Part shown: positions 46,861 to 59,730 of the stretch, one piece after another
How the letters are laid out: the number at the start of each line of letters is the position of its first letter
How positions within the stretch are numbered: the stretch's first letter is position 1
Assembly (NCBI GenBank): GCA_036245805.1
Contig: BTRK01000004.1
Span: forward strand, 32,039,541-32,103,540
Origin: Pristionchus mayeri
Taxonomy: Eukaryota > Nematoda > Chromadorea > Rhabditida > Neodiplogasteridae
DNA length: 64,000 nucleotides
Direction of reading: 5' to 3'
The notes under the pieces: generated by a model
The model's database searches: none
Told to the model about the DNA's origin: nothing
Seen by the model: only the letters and a program-made list of their open reading frames with translations
Made by a program: the position numbers and the translations under genes

Positions 46861-47957
46861 TCACGAGATGCAAGATGCATAACGTATGAAGAATGGAAAA
46901 TGCGAGTCTGTTGTTGGGCTATTCGGCACCAGATGGTACGATCACCGTCTGATGATAACCAAAAATCGCACCCTTCTGTAGTATTTTCGCAGAACACTTC
47001 TTGACAGTGTGTGAACATAATGTGAGAATCATACAAAAGGGCTTTTGGTCAAACGATGGTCATCCGGCCTAGTGCCTTCTAGTCTAATTAAATGGTTTGA
47101 ATTAAAATGAAACAGCCCCGCTTTCAGACGAAAACGAACCGTCATTCTCAAGATGCGACAATCAACTGAATTCTTCAACCTCTGAAGTGAATTACATAAT
47201 AATTCATTAAAAAATGGGCATATAAATATATTTAAGGCGGTGCTCATTTCTTTGTCGAGCTCTTACGCGTCTCTAGCAAACACCCCACAAGTTCGCATCA
47301 ATACCTTTGAGGTAAAAAATACTTTGCACAAACGGTTACTGATATTTCCAGGAGGTTTAGCAAGAAAAAGACCAAGTGATTACGGCCACTTCATACCGAT
47401 CCGTTCTGTCTTTATTGTTCTGTCTTTGTTGTGTTAGTAAATTGATAAACAATTCTCATGTATTGACCTTCCACATGATTTCTGCATACGCCACAACTAC
47501 AAATTACCTTTTCCTATTCATCGGAGCTGATTTTTAGCTAGCTGTAAGAACGTGTGGCTGACAAACTCAGAACCGAGAGCGCGTTTAAATTCCCGCCTTC
47601 CGTCTTCTCCTGTGGTCCTGTGGTTTCAATGGCGAGTTGAAGGAGAGAGAGCAGAGGACGAAAGAAGGTGTGCTATCGGAAAAGGGGAAAGATAGAGGAA
47701 GATGCGTATCTAGTTTTGTCTCAGTCAGTAGACGATTCTGGGAATGTCGAACAGGTTGCGCTATACTCTATATCACATTGACAAGGTTGATATACCTTTC
47801 TGAATAGTTCCTGTACATACTCATTTTTCTTCCTTATCATTGCCTTCCTCACTGTCTTTCGTCCCTCGTATCGCAATTCCAACTTTCTTTCCAGAATATT
47901 GTGTTACCTCAACGTTATGCTCATTTTTGTGGTCATTACTCAATCATTTTTTTCAGT

Positions 47958-47980
47958 TTGCGATTCCTACCCATTCGCAA
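47958..47980 (+). other. Array hairpin, unit 2
   Basis: TTGCGA pairs with TCGCAA; the two innermost positions are mismatched (TT facing AT). The loop keeps CCTACCC. Confidence 0.55.
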
Positions 47981-48638
47981 TTGGCTCTGCTCGAGGTATT
48001 TTCTGGAACGCTTCAACTCTGCATAGAAAACTTGGGAAGGCCAGTATTACTTCTATATTGTCAATTTGGCTCATAGGCGTTATCCAGCAGAGAAATCTTG
48101 ATGAGGAAAATGTTGAGATGATAGGACGCAGTATTTGTAAGGGTCAGACAATTCAGGGAGGATCTGGAACACCAATTTTTCAATAATATGGTATCCGGGG
48201 TACTTTTTCATGCTGATGACGATGGTCAACTTCATTTTGCATAATTGACCTCTAATGAAGCACTATTTCACCCGTCGAAATAGCGAAATTTCCGGTTTAT
48301 TTGATTTATCAGGGGTAAAACTTGCTACAAAAATTTGGAAATTTGTTTCCCGAGGTGGTTTTTCATTCTCTACACGATGGAATGGTGAACAACCCCGTTT
48401 GCAAGTTCCTTCATTGGTGTTCGGATTTTATTTATGGCTAAAACTCAAAACTAGAAGCCGGCATTGTGTGTGCATGTAAAGTATCTAGTGCCTAGGCCGT
48501 AATCCGATTTTTGTGCAATTTGATGTATGGGATTTTTACTTATGCCCATTTTAGTTTTCCGATTTCCAAAACTACTCATCTCTCACTATCTAGTCAGCGA
48601 ACAAGAGAGCACACTTGTTCACCTATTCTTGTATCACT

Positions 48639-48713
48639 GATGGCTCAATTGGTAGTGCGTTGGGCTATCACTCAGCGAGTCGCCTGTTCGATCCCCGCCG
48701 CTGTTCAACTTTT
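48639..48713 (+). pseudogene. tRNA-like sequence in the left foldback arm
   Basis: ATGGCTCAATTGGTAGTGCG resembles a polymerase III A box and D arm, and TGTTCGATCC resembles a B box. The anticodon arm has TTGGG/CTCAG strands with loop CTATCA, one base short of a real anticodon loop. The acceptor strands do not pair. Probably tRNA-derived and dead, or a SINE-type promoter. Confidence 0.5.
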
Positions 48714-48956
48714 GCAATATTCTTGCAATTTTTCAATCCCTCAATTTATTTCTAACGAGTGTTTTGGTGAAAGAGTAAATCATTGAAAAGTAAAGACGAT
48801 ATAATTTGAATAAATTTTTATCTTATAGACAGAAAGCAAACATAACGTTAATAACAAAATATGAACTATTGTGTCTAAGCATTGTTGCTGAAAATTGAGT
48901 TGAGATCTATCTTGGCAACGGCTGTTAGAAACTTGATAAAAATAATGCAAAGCTTG

Positions 48957-49029
48957 AACAGCGGCGAAGATCGAACCCGCGACCCGCTGGGTGACAGCCC
49001 AACGCACTACCAATTGAGCCATCAGTGAT
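48957..49029 (-). pseudogene. tRNA-Asp-like sequence in the right foldback arm
   Basis: Better preserved than its mirror copy: anticodon stem TTGGG/CCCAG, loop CTGTCA (Asp-like GTC but one base short), B box GGGTTCGATC with a five-pair T stem. The D stem has one mismatch and the acceptor stem is absent. The comparison suggests an ancestral tRNA-Asp-like sequence captured by the element. Confidence 0.5.
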
Positions 49030-50229
49030 GCGAGGGTGGGTGAACAAGTGTGCTCTCTTGTTCGCTGACTAGATAGTGAGAGATGAGTACTTTTGGAAAT
49101 CGGAAAACTAAAATGGGCATAAGTAAAAATCCCATACATCAAATTGCACAAAAATCGGATTACGGCCTAGGCACTAGATACTTTACATGCACACACAATG
49201 CCGGTTTCTAGTTTTGAGTTTTAGCCATAAATAAAACCGAACACCAATGAAGGAACTTGCAAACGGGGTTGTTCACCATTCCATCGTGTAGAGAATGAAA
49301 AAACACCTCGGGAAACAAATTTCCAAATTTTTGTAGCAAGTCTTACCCCTGATAAATCAAATAAACCGGAAATTTCGCTATTTCAACGGGTGAAATAGTG
49401 CTTCATTAGAGGTCAATTATGCAAAATGAAGTTCACCATCGAAATCAGCATGAAAAAGTACCCCGGATACCATATTATTGAAAAATTGGTGTTCCAACGT
49501 TTGTTCGATTCTTAGGAGTACGGCGTCATAGTATGTGTAAAATTTTGATACTTCTCATGGGAGAATCCGCGCCACCTGTGTTATTGAAAAGATATTGCAT
49601 ATTTTTCAGATATCATGGCGAGATGATGAAAATAATAGTCAAGCGGAACTTCAACGATTCCTCGTCCTTGTGTCAAGGAGAGGATCACTCGGATATTCAG
49701 AAGCAAACGATGAGCACGTCGATTCCTTAGAGACCAAACAATGATTTCCCGTTCACAAAATATTTATTATTATTGCATGGAGTCAATAAATAATCTATGC
49801 GATTGTTTGCTTCTCAAGGCAATGAATAGGGCTGGTATTTCATTACCTTCGCAATAAACAGTGCAAAGCTTTTTCTCCAATATTTCCTGTACTGGGAGAC
49901 TTTCTTGAACATATGCTATGGAATGGAAGCACTGTCAACTCCCGACATCCATTTTCTCCCTGTGGTTTCCATGGAGAGGTGAAGGCGGGATCGGAAGGAG
50001 AGGAGAGAGAAGGAACATGAGGGAGAGTCTCAGCGGCAATACTAGGCTTGTGGCTGTTAGTAAAGGCTTGTGGCTGTTAGTGGCTGTTAGTGGTCGGAGA
50101 GCTGCTAAATTGAGCTTCCACTAATTTAGTTGTTTACCGTGCAAACGATTTTCTTCGTGTATTATTGTCATTATCCCATTTTATAGCGCAACATTTCGTT
50201 GCCAGAATACACATTTTTGTGTTTCAGTC

Positions 50230-50250
50230 TGCGATTCCTACTCAATCGCA
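50230..50250 (+). other. Array hairpin, unit 3
   Basis: TGCGATT pairs perfectly with AATCGCA across CCTACTC (7 bp). Confidence 0.6.
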
Positions 50251-51121
50251 TCCATCTCTTCTTGAAATATAATTATCCACCAAAGAAAATAACTATCTTA
50301 CCGGATGCACTTCTACCTTTATGAAGGAGAGACATGAGAAAGGTCAGTGATTTGTTCGAGTATTTGTGGGAACTTTGGTATGATGTCGGAATAATCAGCT
50401 TTACTAATATTTGAAAATTCCATGAGATCAATATCAGCATGACGGGGAGTACTGAGGTTCATTGAACGCCGATTCACGGAAAAGGCCCTTGCTGTGCTTA
50501 TCAGCTAACGTACATGGAAGAAGGCAGAGAGAAGCAATGGGTGCGCGGGATCAGAGAGTATTACGGGAGTTACGTGTCCACATTGTATTTGATTACCATT
50601 GCACGCCACCGATAAATGTTTTAATGATTACCGTTTCATAATCGTGTCAATGGGTAATCAAACGGTACCTCAAAAAATAAATTGGGCAAACACACACGCA
50701 CTGTTAACACATTCGTTCCCGTATTGGCTAATTTTACCCTTTACTCCCATACGCTCGGTGGTAGAAGCAGTTTATACTCCCGCCTTTGCTTGTCTCCGTG
50801 TGGTTTCCATGGCGAGACGATTGAGAGATGGGACCGAGAGGGAGATGGAAGGGGCGCTATCCGGCAAGGAGAGGCAGAAGCTTGGCAAGGGTCGTCGCTG
50901 TTTCTTGAAGATTCCGAGAGTGCACAATGCTCGATAACTCGTCGAAATAGCTGAGTGAACAATTGCCTCTTTGTACATGCGCGTTTTCCATGTATTCTCC
51001 TCCTTTTTCTAGTTGCTCATACTGAAATTCGTCCCATAGATTTTGTATAACGCTAATGATGTTGTCGTACCATGTTTATGCCTATAATCTCGCCGGCGGA
51101 TCTCAATCTCCCTTTTTCAGT

Positions 51122-51144
51122 TTGCGATTCCTACCCAATCGCAA
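51122..51144 (+). other. Array hairpin, unit 4
   Basis: TTGCGATT pairs perfectly with AATCGCAA across CCTACCC (8 bp). This unit has the longest open reading after TTTCAG, with no stop before a possible donor near 51240. Confidence 0.6.
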
Positions 51145-51639
51145 CTTTCTCTTCACCAGATAAAATTATTCAAAGAAAAAAGAACGAACGGACCTGAGCG
51201 GACATTTATCGACATATGCAGAAGCAATACAGTAACAAGGCGAACTGGTAATTTTTTGTAAATATTTACATAAATTCAACTTATAAATAGATCAGATCAA
51301 CCATAGGTTTTGTGTGCAGAAGATTGAGGATATAAAACCTGCTTGATTTTTGATTTCTTTTGGATGAATCTGAATCACCAGCGTTCCTGAAGAATATATC
51401 CAACTTCTTTTTCAGTACCGATAGCCGTAATTACGAGGAAGTGTACATAATGTTGAACTGATAATACATGAAAAGAAACCTAGCTGCGATGATCGATAAA
51501 GAAAATCATCGCGCTTAGCATAGAAAAGAAGTGAATAAGATGACTCTGCTGAGTCAGGCGCATTATTACTTCAGAATGCTATCGTTCTTTTCATTGTATT
51601 GTATGATAAATATGTGTTTTAATAACTATCATTTCCTGG

Positions 51640-53060
51640 TGCATTGATTGGGAAATCTTATTCTTACAGAAAATGGACGATTACAAAACACGAAATATTC
51701 AATACGGTTAACCCTGCACTTGTCAACTCTTGCTGTTGTTCGCTAAAATCTCAAAATTCCCTCCATTCTCCCTCTCAGTCACCATCTATGTACATGCCAC
51801 AAATGTACAGTAATTCAAGCTTGCCACTGAATTCTTCACCCCCTCATAATATTTGACGATAATAGATTGTAATCATTCCCTCACGGTCGTTCGCCAGTTG
51901 AATATCCATTTGCTCGAAGACATCGCATGATTATTGATGCCACCCTGGCTGCCCAGTCTTACAGGCACCAGAAGAAGATATATTTCGAACGTGACCCACA
52001 CACCATGCTTCCCGATGCATAAACTATATAAATATAATTTCATGAAATATGTCCGTGCACAATTAAAAATCCTTGATATTTGAAGCACAACAAGATCAAG
52101 GAAACAAGTGCGTCACGATGAAAGATTGTTCTTTTGATGTTTCATTGATCTTTGGAAAGCAACGCCGTCATGTGTCTACCAGAACAACGAGTTTTCGAAG
52201 GAAAAGATCAAGGCAAGGATTTGTGCATAGCGATCCATCTATTTGTGAAGAGCATTTACAAGACTCATTCATAGAAGCTGCGCATGTTTGTTTTCACATC
52301 TAGATGTGAAAGATCGCACCGGCAAAGAGTTCGGGAAACGACAGAGTACTTGAAACTCAAGGAAACATGAGCACAAGAGTGTGGATTAAAGATGGCACTT
52401 GAGATGTTTCGATGATCTTCAGAAATCATTACCGAAAGACGCTCGTACAATAGATGGGGAACGGTCAGTGCGCATGACCGTTGTAAATCGTCAATTCCAG
52501 GAAAGTATTGCAGAATATCGATCGGAAATTGTTTCAACCATCGTCGCCTTTTTACGACGGATATATGCAATCATCACACATTACGGAGTCGAGAAAAGTT
52601 CTAAACAAACAAATACAAAGGTATTATTTCAGTATTTGCCTTTCGAGAATACATATCAGACTTGTTAATACAACGATTCCTCATTGCCAAAAAAGTGGAA
52701 TCCCACAGTTAAAATAACCACAATTTATGGATTTTGAAGGTGTTCAGACCACTTCGACGTTGAGGCGACGTGAGGCGAAGCGCGTCCGTTGATGGAGTGG
52801 TACTCTAATGATTTCCAGAGATCAACAAAACATCAAAAGTACATTCGTTCATCCTGACTCTTGCGCACTTGTTTCATTGAGCTTGTTGTGCTTCAAATCA
52901 GAAGGGAGGGGGGATAGTGAGAGTCAAGATTGTATTCTTTCCTATAAAAAGTGTAAATCCGTGCTGATAACATCATTATTTTACTTTTCCCCATTCATAC
53001 ACCATCTCCTCTTAGATTATTCCTTTTATCCATCGCACTCCCTCATCTCATCCTTTGCAG
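51640..53060. other. Decayed repeat segments between array and protease gene
   Basis: Three related stretches occur here, two in inverted orientation to the third: around 52080-52170 (minus), 52360-52450 (minus) and 52805-52890 (plus). Translated in the matching frame they share MIS-D--NI-S---HP-SCA-VSLS. None is open for long. They look like fragments of one unrecognised gene or element. Confidence 0.45.
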
Positions 53061-54810
53061 ATGAAGTTCTTCTGGCCATCATAGGCCTTGCATCATCTGC
53101 AGTAATCAAGCAGCAAGCTTTCAAGACCAGTTCCCTCCGTGCCAGGCTCATCAAGTGAGCCTTTAATGTTTAATCTTTGATCTTTATCGCTAACCCATGC
53201 ATCGCCGTTGAGGGAAGGGCAGTTGTAGACTGTAGGTCTTTCTTGTATCTTCCTGACTTCATTCACCTCTGGGCATCGTACTGACGAGGTCCACCCATTG
53301 AGAGGTGGGTAGGATGTCTGCGACCCAGGACCGAAACACCTACTCGCACCGCTTTAGGAAGCTTTCATTTCTTGACTTCCTTCATGGCAAACCTCTTACT
53401 AATTGTTCCGCATTTCATATATTTATATATCTCCTCTTCCTTATCAGGGAGGGCTCATTCGGCGACTTCCCCGCTGCGCAGCATCTCGCTCGTATTGAGG
53501 GAGCATCCAATGCCGCCGTCGCCAATCAACCATTCATTGATTACTATGATGAAATCTACGTTGGAGATATCGGACTCGGAACTCCCTGTTAGTCGCCACT
53601 CCACCTTCCTTCAACCCTTCTCTCTCCTCTTTCTTCTCCCCCTGATCTCCTCCATTCAGACCAGAACTTCTCAGTCATCCTGGACACTGGATCAGCTAAC
53701 CTGTGGGTCATCGATGCCGCTTGCACCAGTATGACGTGCGAGGGATACCCCAATTCTCACTACCGCAAGCATCCGTTCCACACCGAGTCAGTTTTCTCAA
53801 TCTCAATCTCTTGATCTACCTCTCTGTCTTCGTCTTGTTACCTCTATCGCTTTCAGTGCTTCTTCGACCTTCGTCAAGACATCGATGCCCTTCGTCATCT
53901 TCCACAAAAATGAAAGAACCAGTGGCAAAAGACGTGCTCAATCTGGCCGGTCTCGTCTATCCCACTCAGGGATTCGGACTCGCAACTACCGTCGCAAATG
54001 TATACGGATATCAGCCCGTTGACGGTGAGAAATGACGAGCAACGGTCTTACTCTCCTTAGTTTGCACGCTCTCACGCGGGAAGGAGAAAACGATAGAGCA
54101 TCCAATTAGTACAGAATCGGACGATTGCTCGAATTTACTGATTTAGCCATTTGTGATTCCTTTCAGGAGTCCTCGGCCTTGGTTGGCCCGATCTGGCTAA
54201 AGACGGCGTCGTTCCCCCCATCCAGAATCTGCTCGATCAACTTGACCAGCCCATGTTCACTGTATGGTTGGACAGACACGTGAAGCCGCAGGAGACGAAG
54301 CTGGGCGGTCTCATCACCTACGGAGGATTGGACGACGTCAATTGCGACGCTCAGATTGACTACGTGACGCTGTCATCGAAGACCTACTGGCAGTTCCCTA
54401 TGAGTGGATTCTCGATGGGCTCGTACTCCTCGAACGCGAAGGAGGAGGTAATCTCGGACACTGGCATCTCCTGGATCGAAGCACCATCGGCAGCAGTCGC
54501 TGGAATCGCCAAGCAGACTGGAGCCAAGTTCGACTGGTTCAATAATATGTATACCCTTCCTTGCACTGGCAAGTACCCCGATATGATCTTCACGATCGGA
54601 GGAAGGGCCTACAACGTGCCGTCGACTGAATACGTGATCGACCTCGAACTGGGAAGGGGCATGTGCGTCCTTACGATACTTGAGAAGCACGGAGGAGGAT
54701 TCGGCGCCTCGTGGATCCTCGGAGACACCTGGATCAGAACGTACTGCAACATCTACGACGTCGGACAAGGCAGAATCGGATTCGCCAAGGCCCATCACTC
54801 TGAGATCTAA
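53061..54810 (+). pseudogene. Aspartic protease (ASP/pepsin family), frame-shifted
   Basis: Five exons, 53061-53154, 53448-53587, 53660-53786, 53857-54024 and 54167-54810, follow the nematode ASP family, lysosomal or secreted acid endopeptidases of family A1. The first catalytic Asp is in VILDTGSANLWVID, the second in ISDTGISWIEAP; the C-terminus has WILGDTWIRTYC and GRIGFAKAHHSEI, with AATAAA at 54827. Two lesions: ATG 53061 is one base out of frame with the signal and propeptide (LLAIIGLASSAVIKQQ), and in exon 4 the frame changes after VIFHKNERTSG, exactly where the Tyr-Gly flap should be. The flap is therefore lost. Unless sequencing errors explain both, the gene is dead, although its last 640 bp remain open. 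Confidence 0.8.
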
Positions 54811-54870
54811 TCGATGTACAATGTATAATAAAGAAACTAGCTCAATGTCGAATGACGATGGGCACAATTA

Positions 54871-56127
54871 TCAGGTTGGTCATAAAGTTTTGCGCGATTT
54901 TGACTAAATTGAATTCTGGCATCTATAATCGTTCGTTGTTGTCCAATCAACTTAGATCTTTTAGTGATAGATAGGGGCTTTTATACTCTCTTTAGAGTAC
55001 ACTATCATTGATCTGTCCGATCAAGGAAAAGAATAAGGCGATGTACCAAACTTCATGTGGTTGATCAACGACCTGACTTTTCAAAGGATTTGCTTTTCAT
55101 TTAGAACGGAGATAGGACCCAATCTTAACCACAGTAGTAAAGTATGATGGGAATATATCGTACTGGTGATGTTGAGACTGACCAGCCACAAAGGGCATAT
55201 TAAAAATATGCGCGAAATCCGAATGTGGGTTTTAATGGCACTTGTCAAGATGTTTTGGAGTACTATATCTATGCCGACAGTTCATGAGATTTCAATTATT
55301 CATGATTGTGAACTACCAGTACAAGTCACAATTCCCTTTGGGGGGATAATGGGGGTCTCCATTCACGAACATGGTTCTTCGGATTTTAGGTGCCCAATTT
55401 AGAACATCGAAATACACACTTTAGGCTTTTTTGTGCTAGACATGTGGTTTGAAGGGCGGTACTTTCCTGCTAAAATTAACGAACAACCCTTGCCCTATCA
55501 CTCACTATTTAGGAATATTGTGGAGGTCGTTACTTTTTCTAGGGTGAGTCGTGCTTGAAGACCCTCCATGCCAGATTTTTTGACGTTTTCTTTGCAAAAT
55601 AATTGAGATGCAAATATCACTTTTTTAGATGAGAAAGGAAAGTGTGCTCTTAAATATTGATGTAATAGAGAACCATGAAAGTAGTTATTACAGCGCCCAT
55701 AGGTAGAGGTCACCCGCGTCAATCCTCGAAACATGTGATTTGCTCGATAGAAATCTTATTTTTCTAAGTGCCCGTGTTTCATTGACCTCTACGAAGGCCA
55801 TTTCGAATTCGGCAGGTCCCTCTTTTTGAAACTAGGTAGTGTACGCCTAGTGTTTTTTAATAAACTTTGTGAGTCTCCATCTAAAAATTTATCTGCGAAG
55901 TACAGCAACTTTAAATAAAATCGTATTTTTTCTGAAAAATTCAAGTTACGCAGATCTTGATTTCTCGCATAGTAGAGGTGCTTGGAATATTTCAACTATA
56001 TTTTTCTGAAGGTCGAACATGTCCCTATGTAACGTCATCAGGACAATATGTGGCGATTTGAGCAAAAGAAAATATACGAACTCAAACTTGGGGTCCGAAA
56101 TCGCGCAAAACTTTATGACCAACCTAA
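54871..56127. mobile_element. Second mariner-type element, non-coding
   Basis: Left end TCAGGTTGGTCATAAAGTTT and the complementary right end form terminal inverted repeats of about 30 bp with one or two mismatches, flanked by TA at 54869-54870 and 56128-56129. Length is 1257 bp. The interior has many stops; a phrase like GDVETDQP (about 55160) recalls the N-terminal region of mariner transposases, but nothing else is secure. Its ends differ from those of the element at 7169-8352, so it is another mariner subfamily. It inserted 60 bp after the protease stop codon. Confidence 0.8.
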
Positions 56128-56610
56128 TAAATTACAGACAAAAGAAAGGGAGGGAAGAATAAGAGAATGATCCCCGTACGGATGTAAAAATAATTAGAAG
56201 GGATTAACATTTTAGGTGAATATTCCTAATTCTTTTGAGCACAGATCAGTTGTTTCCTTTATTCACATACACTCGGAGATAGGAGCTCTTTAAATTCCCA
56301 CCATTACTGGTCTCCCTGTGGTTTCCATGGCAAGATGAAGGACAGATGGGGTGGAGAGGGAGAGAAAAGAGGTGATATCGGAAAAGGAGAGAGAGGAGCA
56401 GATGTGCCTAGGTTGCCGTGGTTTCTAGAATTGTCCGAGGCTGAGTAGTAAACTGCCCATCCGCGCATGGACCTGCTACTTGTATATAGTCTTTATTTTC
56501 TCCATTTTTTGTTAACTTTCGCCCCATTCTGTTCCATAATACTAAAGTTGTTATCGTACCGATTGCCGAATAACTTATCAGCATCATCCTTATTACTTTA
56601 AAACTTTAGT

Positions 56611-56633
56611 TTGCGATTCCTACACAATCGCAA
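56611..56633 (+). other. Array hairpin, unit 5
   Basis: Perfect 8 bp stem TTGCGATT/AATCGCAA, followed at once by a second small stem CGTCTC/GAGACG. Confidence 0.6.
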
Positions 56634-57687
56634 CCGTCTCTTCTCGAGACGAAATTATTCAATGATGAAACAACTTACGGATCTACGGACCGTTTTTCAT
56701 TTCTGGTTAAGATCAAAAAGCTGAAGAGAGGTCAGTTATTTTATAATCATATTTTTCATCTTTCCACTTTTTCTTTAACTAGTCGGCCAAATCAGCAAGA
56801 TTGAGCGTCTCTTTTGAATAATGGTTATATAAATTGAAAATAATCATTTTTAGCGTTCTTTTCAGAAGTCTGAGAGGGGAGGAAAGCCTTCAGGAGCTCA
56901 TATTCAACAATCACTTCGCGCTCGTAGCTATATGTATGAGTTGTTTCTTCGTTCAGGAATAACTATAAATTCCATTGCCATTTGTCTCCACAATTGTCGA
57001 ACTAGCTAACCCACAAGATACACAATTAGAAACATACATATTAATTTGCAGGGCACTGTGCTAAACGGAATCGTGCTCGTTTCCCAAGAGACCCTTCTAC
57101 ACGAGCTGACCCGTGTAACGAGGACGTCGTGATCCATTGCGATTGTACGATTTTATATTCACACATTTATGTATTATCATTGGTATCGATAAATTCTTCC
57201 GTATAGATTGTTTACTCTCGAGCTAATGGGGGGGGGGGGGGGTTGTTCTCTCTGAAATTCGATGATAAAGAGTGCGTGACCTAAGTTAAATCTTCACAGG
57301 AAACTCTCATCCTCATTCACAAACACTCAGAAGTGAAAGCAGATAATTACTGCCATTACTCGTCTCCTTGTGGTTTCCATGGCGTAATGAAAGAGAGTGG
57401 GGGGGAGGGAGGGAGAGGGGAGGCGTGATATTGGAAGGGAGATAGATTCGTTGCTCGTTGCTAGGGTTCGTGCTGTCTCTAGAAGGGTTCGAGAGTGCCC
57501 AGTACTCGTCTTCGCGCAGGACTGATTGTCTGCATATGAGCCTTCTCCTTATCTCCCTCTTCTGTTTTTTTTCTAGAATTTGTTGCTAATTTCAGCAACT
57601 TTCTGTTCCATAGTGCAAAAGTTGTTATCGTGATGATTACTGCATAATTATTCATCGTCATTCAAACACTCTTTTTGTTTCAGTTTG

Positions 57688-57704
57688 CGATTCCTTCCCA
57701 ATCG
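57688..57704 (+). other. Array hairpin, unit 6
   Basis: Only CGATT/AATCG remains; the 3' outer strand has changed to AAAA without compensation. A poly-A tract (57835-57864) follows in this unit. Confidence 0.5.
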
Positions 57705-57833
57705 AAAACGTCTATTCAACGAGTTGAAATTTTTAACTGAGAAAAAACAACTAACGGATCCTCACCGACCGTTCCCCATTTTTCCGAAAGCACAAGGTCA
57801 CCTTTTCTTTTATTCACCTTTTCTCTATTCTGA

Positions 57834-57867
<34 letters not shown>

Positions 57868-58828
57868 TGCCCTAAGCGAAAGCGAAACGTGTTGTAACTG
57901 TTGCGGATTTTTTTTCCAGAATTTTGTAATCAATCTTGAATTATTTCAAAATTTTCCTGAAACACATTCTAATGTTTACAGGGCGTTGTTCCTCACTAGC
58001 TGAGAAATTATATTTATGCCGAAAACATATCAGATCAAGTATTTCAGTAATGTATAAGTACATTGCAATGCCATGTCTAAGCATGACCATGAGGTTAAGC
58101 TAGACTGCTTTCGAATTGTTATCATTGCAGGATGTCAACTTTGAAAGCGGAAAACAAGGAGAAGAGCGACTTCGAAAAAATCTAGAAGAGCAGCGGATGC
58201 AATTGCCATTGTAGTGTTGTATTCTGATAAATATCCATTTCAATTATGATTGTTACCTGCTCTTCTGATAGGGTAAACTGTTCATGAAGAACATCGACGA
58301 TGACGAAACACAAAGTAGCTCGCAACTCTACCTCCTCCCTGCGAGAAGAACTCTAATCCCGATTAGTAGAGGAAACAGTGCAGAAATCTGCTGAGTGAGA
58401 CATGCTGATTCTTACATTCATTATTTTATGTTTGTACTTGGTCGTCTCATGCATTTTAATGTCAAAGAAGAAGATGGCCATACGCTCAAGAAAGGACTCC
58501 CCAGTCTTTCCAGTATTGACCAATTCTAGCCTTTGCTCACACACTCAGAGGTGGAAACTCTTTCTCTCGCTATTGCTTGTATTTTATCGAGATGGAGGAG
58601 GGCTGGGCGAGGGGAAGGTGTGGTATCGGAATGGAGGGAGCTAGAGACTCACTCTAATGTTGTCGTTGTCAACGGACGACGTGTAGAATGGTCGAAGAAC
58701 TGCAGCTGCTGTATCCCCATTCCATCCTAATTCCACGTTACATCTAAATTATTCTCGCTTTTCTTGTTATCATTAGCCCATTTTGCTCGATAATGTTTCA
58801 GTGTCAGGGCGCGTATGTTTGTTTCAGT

Positions 58829-58851
58829 TTGTGATTCATACACAATCACAA
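58829..58851 (+). other. Array hairpin, unit 7
   Basis: TTGTGATT pairs with AATCACAA: the C:G pair of the other units is T:A here, so both strands changed together and the 8 bp stem is kept. Confidence 0.6.
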
Positions 58852-59707
58852 CTATCTGTTCTCGAGATGACATTGTAAACCGAAGAATACAACTAACGGA
58901 TAAACTTCTACTTTATGAAGACATGAAGATGGTCAGATATTTTTCTTTATTAAGATTTTACGAATTACTCTAATTTTGGTATTTTTTATGGGAAATCAGC
59001 TTTATTGAAAAGCTAAGACGGTTTTTTTAAAAGTCGTCAGTCGTCGTTACGAGGAGGCCTTTCTCATGATGAAGCGAGAATCTCTGAATAAACTGCTCAC
59101 CTAGATCGATAAGGAACACCATCGCGCTAAACATAAAAAAGTGGATAAGAGTAATCTGCTGAGACAGGCGCTTTATTTCTTCTCAACGTTGTTGTTCTGA
59201 TCATTATAGTATATTGCATTGATACAAACTTTTATTGTTATTATTTTCCGTTTTATTTAACTGATATTCGTTGCATGTAGTGCCTCAATGATAAAAAAGT
59301 GCAAAACACAAGGTGAATGTTCCTCATTCTCTTCAGTCCAGACAACCTCTTTCCTTTACTCTCATACACTCGGAAATGGAATCACTTCAAACTCCCGCCA
59401 TTGCTCGTCTCCCTGTGGTTTCCATGACGAGATGAAGGAGAGATGGGAGAGATAGAGGGAAGGGGTGATATCGGAAAAGGAGAGAGAGGGCAGATGCGCG
59501 GCTAGGGTTGCCGCGGTCTCTAGAAATTTCAGTGGCTGAGTAGTAAGCCCGCCCGTAGATGAGTCTTTTCCATGTGTATCTTCCTATATTTCTCGATTGT
59601 CTTCTTAACTTTTGCATCGTTATATATAATACCATAATACTAAAATGATATCGTGTCAATTGTGGAATTATTTATCAGCGTTAGTCGAACTACTCCTTTG
59701 TTTCAGT

Positions 59708-59730
59708 TTGCGATTCCTACCCAATCGCAA
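59708..59730 (+). other. Array hairpin, unit 8
   Basis: Perfect 8 bp stem TTGCGATT/AATCGCAA across CCTACCC. A possible second exon follows at about 59951, beginning KSTAVVASSHNEARL. Confidence 0.6.

Larger units (their letters stand above)
48165..49496. repeat. Long foldback element D, carrying tRNA-like sequences
   Basis: Arms of about 555 bp (48165-48720 and 48945-49496) are inverted copies around a 220 bp spacer. Outer ends read GGAACACCAATTTTTCAATA and its complement. Near the inner end of each arm lies a tRNA-like sequence. The element splits array unit 2. No transposase frame is seen; the mirrored open frames starting MCNLMYGIF are a by-product of the duplication. Confidence 0.85.

Noticed and set aside
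48511..49151. Identical frames starting MCNLMYGIF on both strands
   Set aside because: Produced by the inverted arms of foldback D and overlapping the tRNA-like sequence; not supported as protein.
54373..54867. 164-codon antisense frame in the protease gene
   Set aside because: Shadow of the coding strand, which matches the ASP family throughout.
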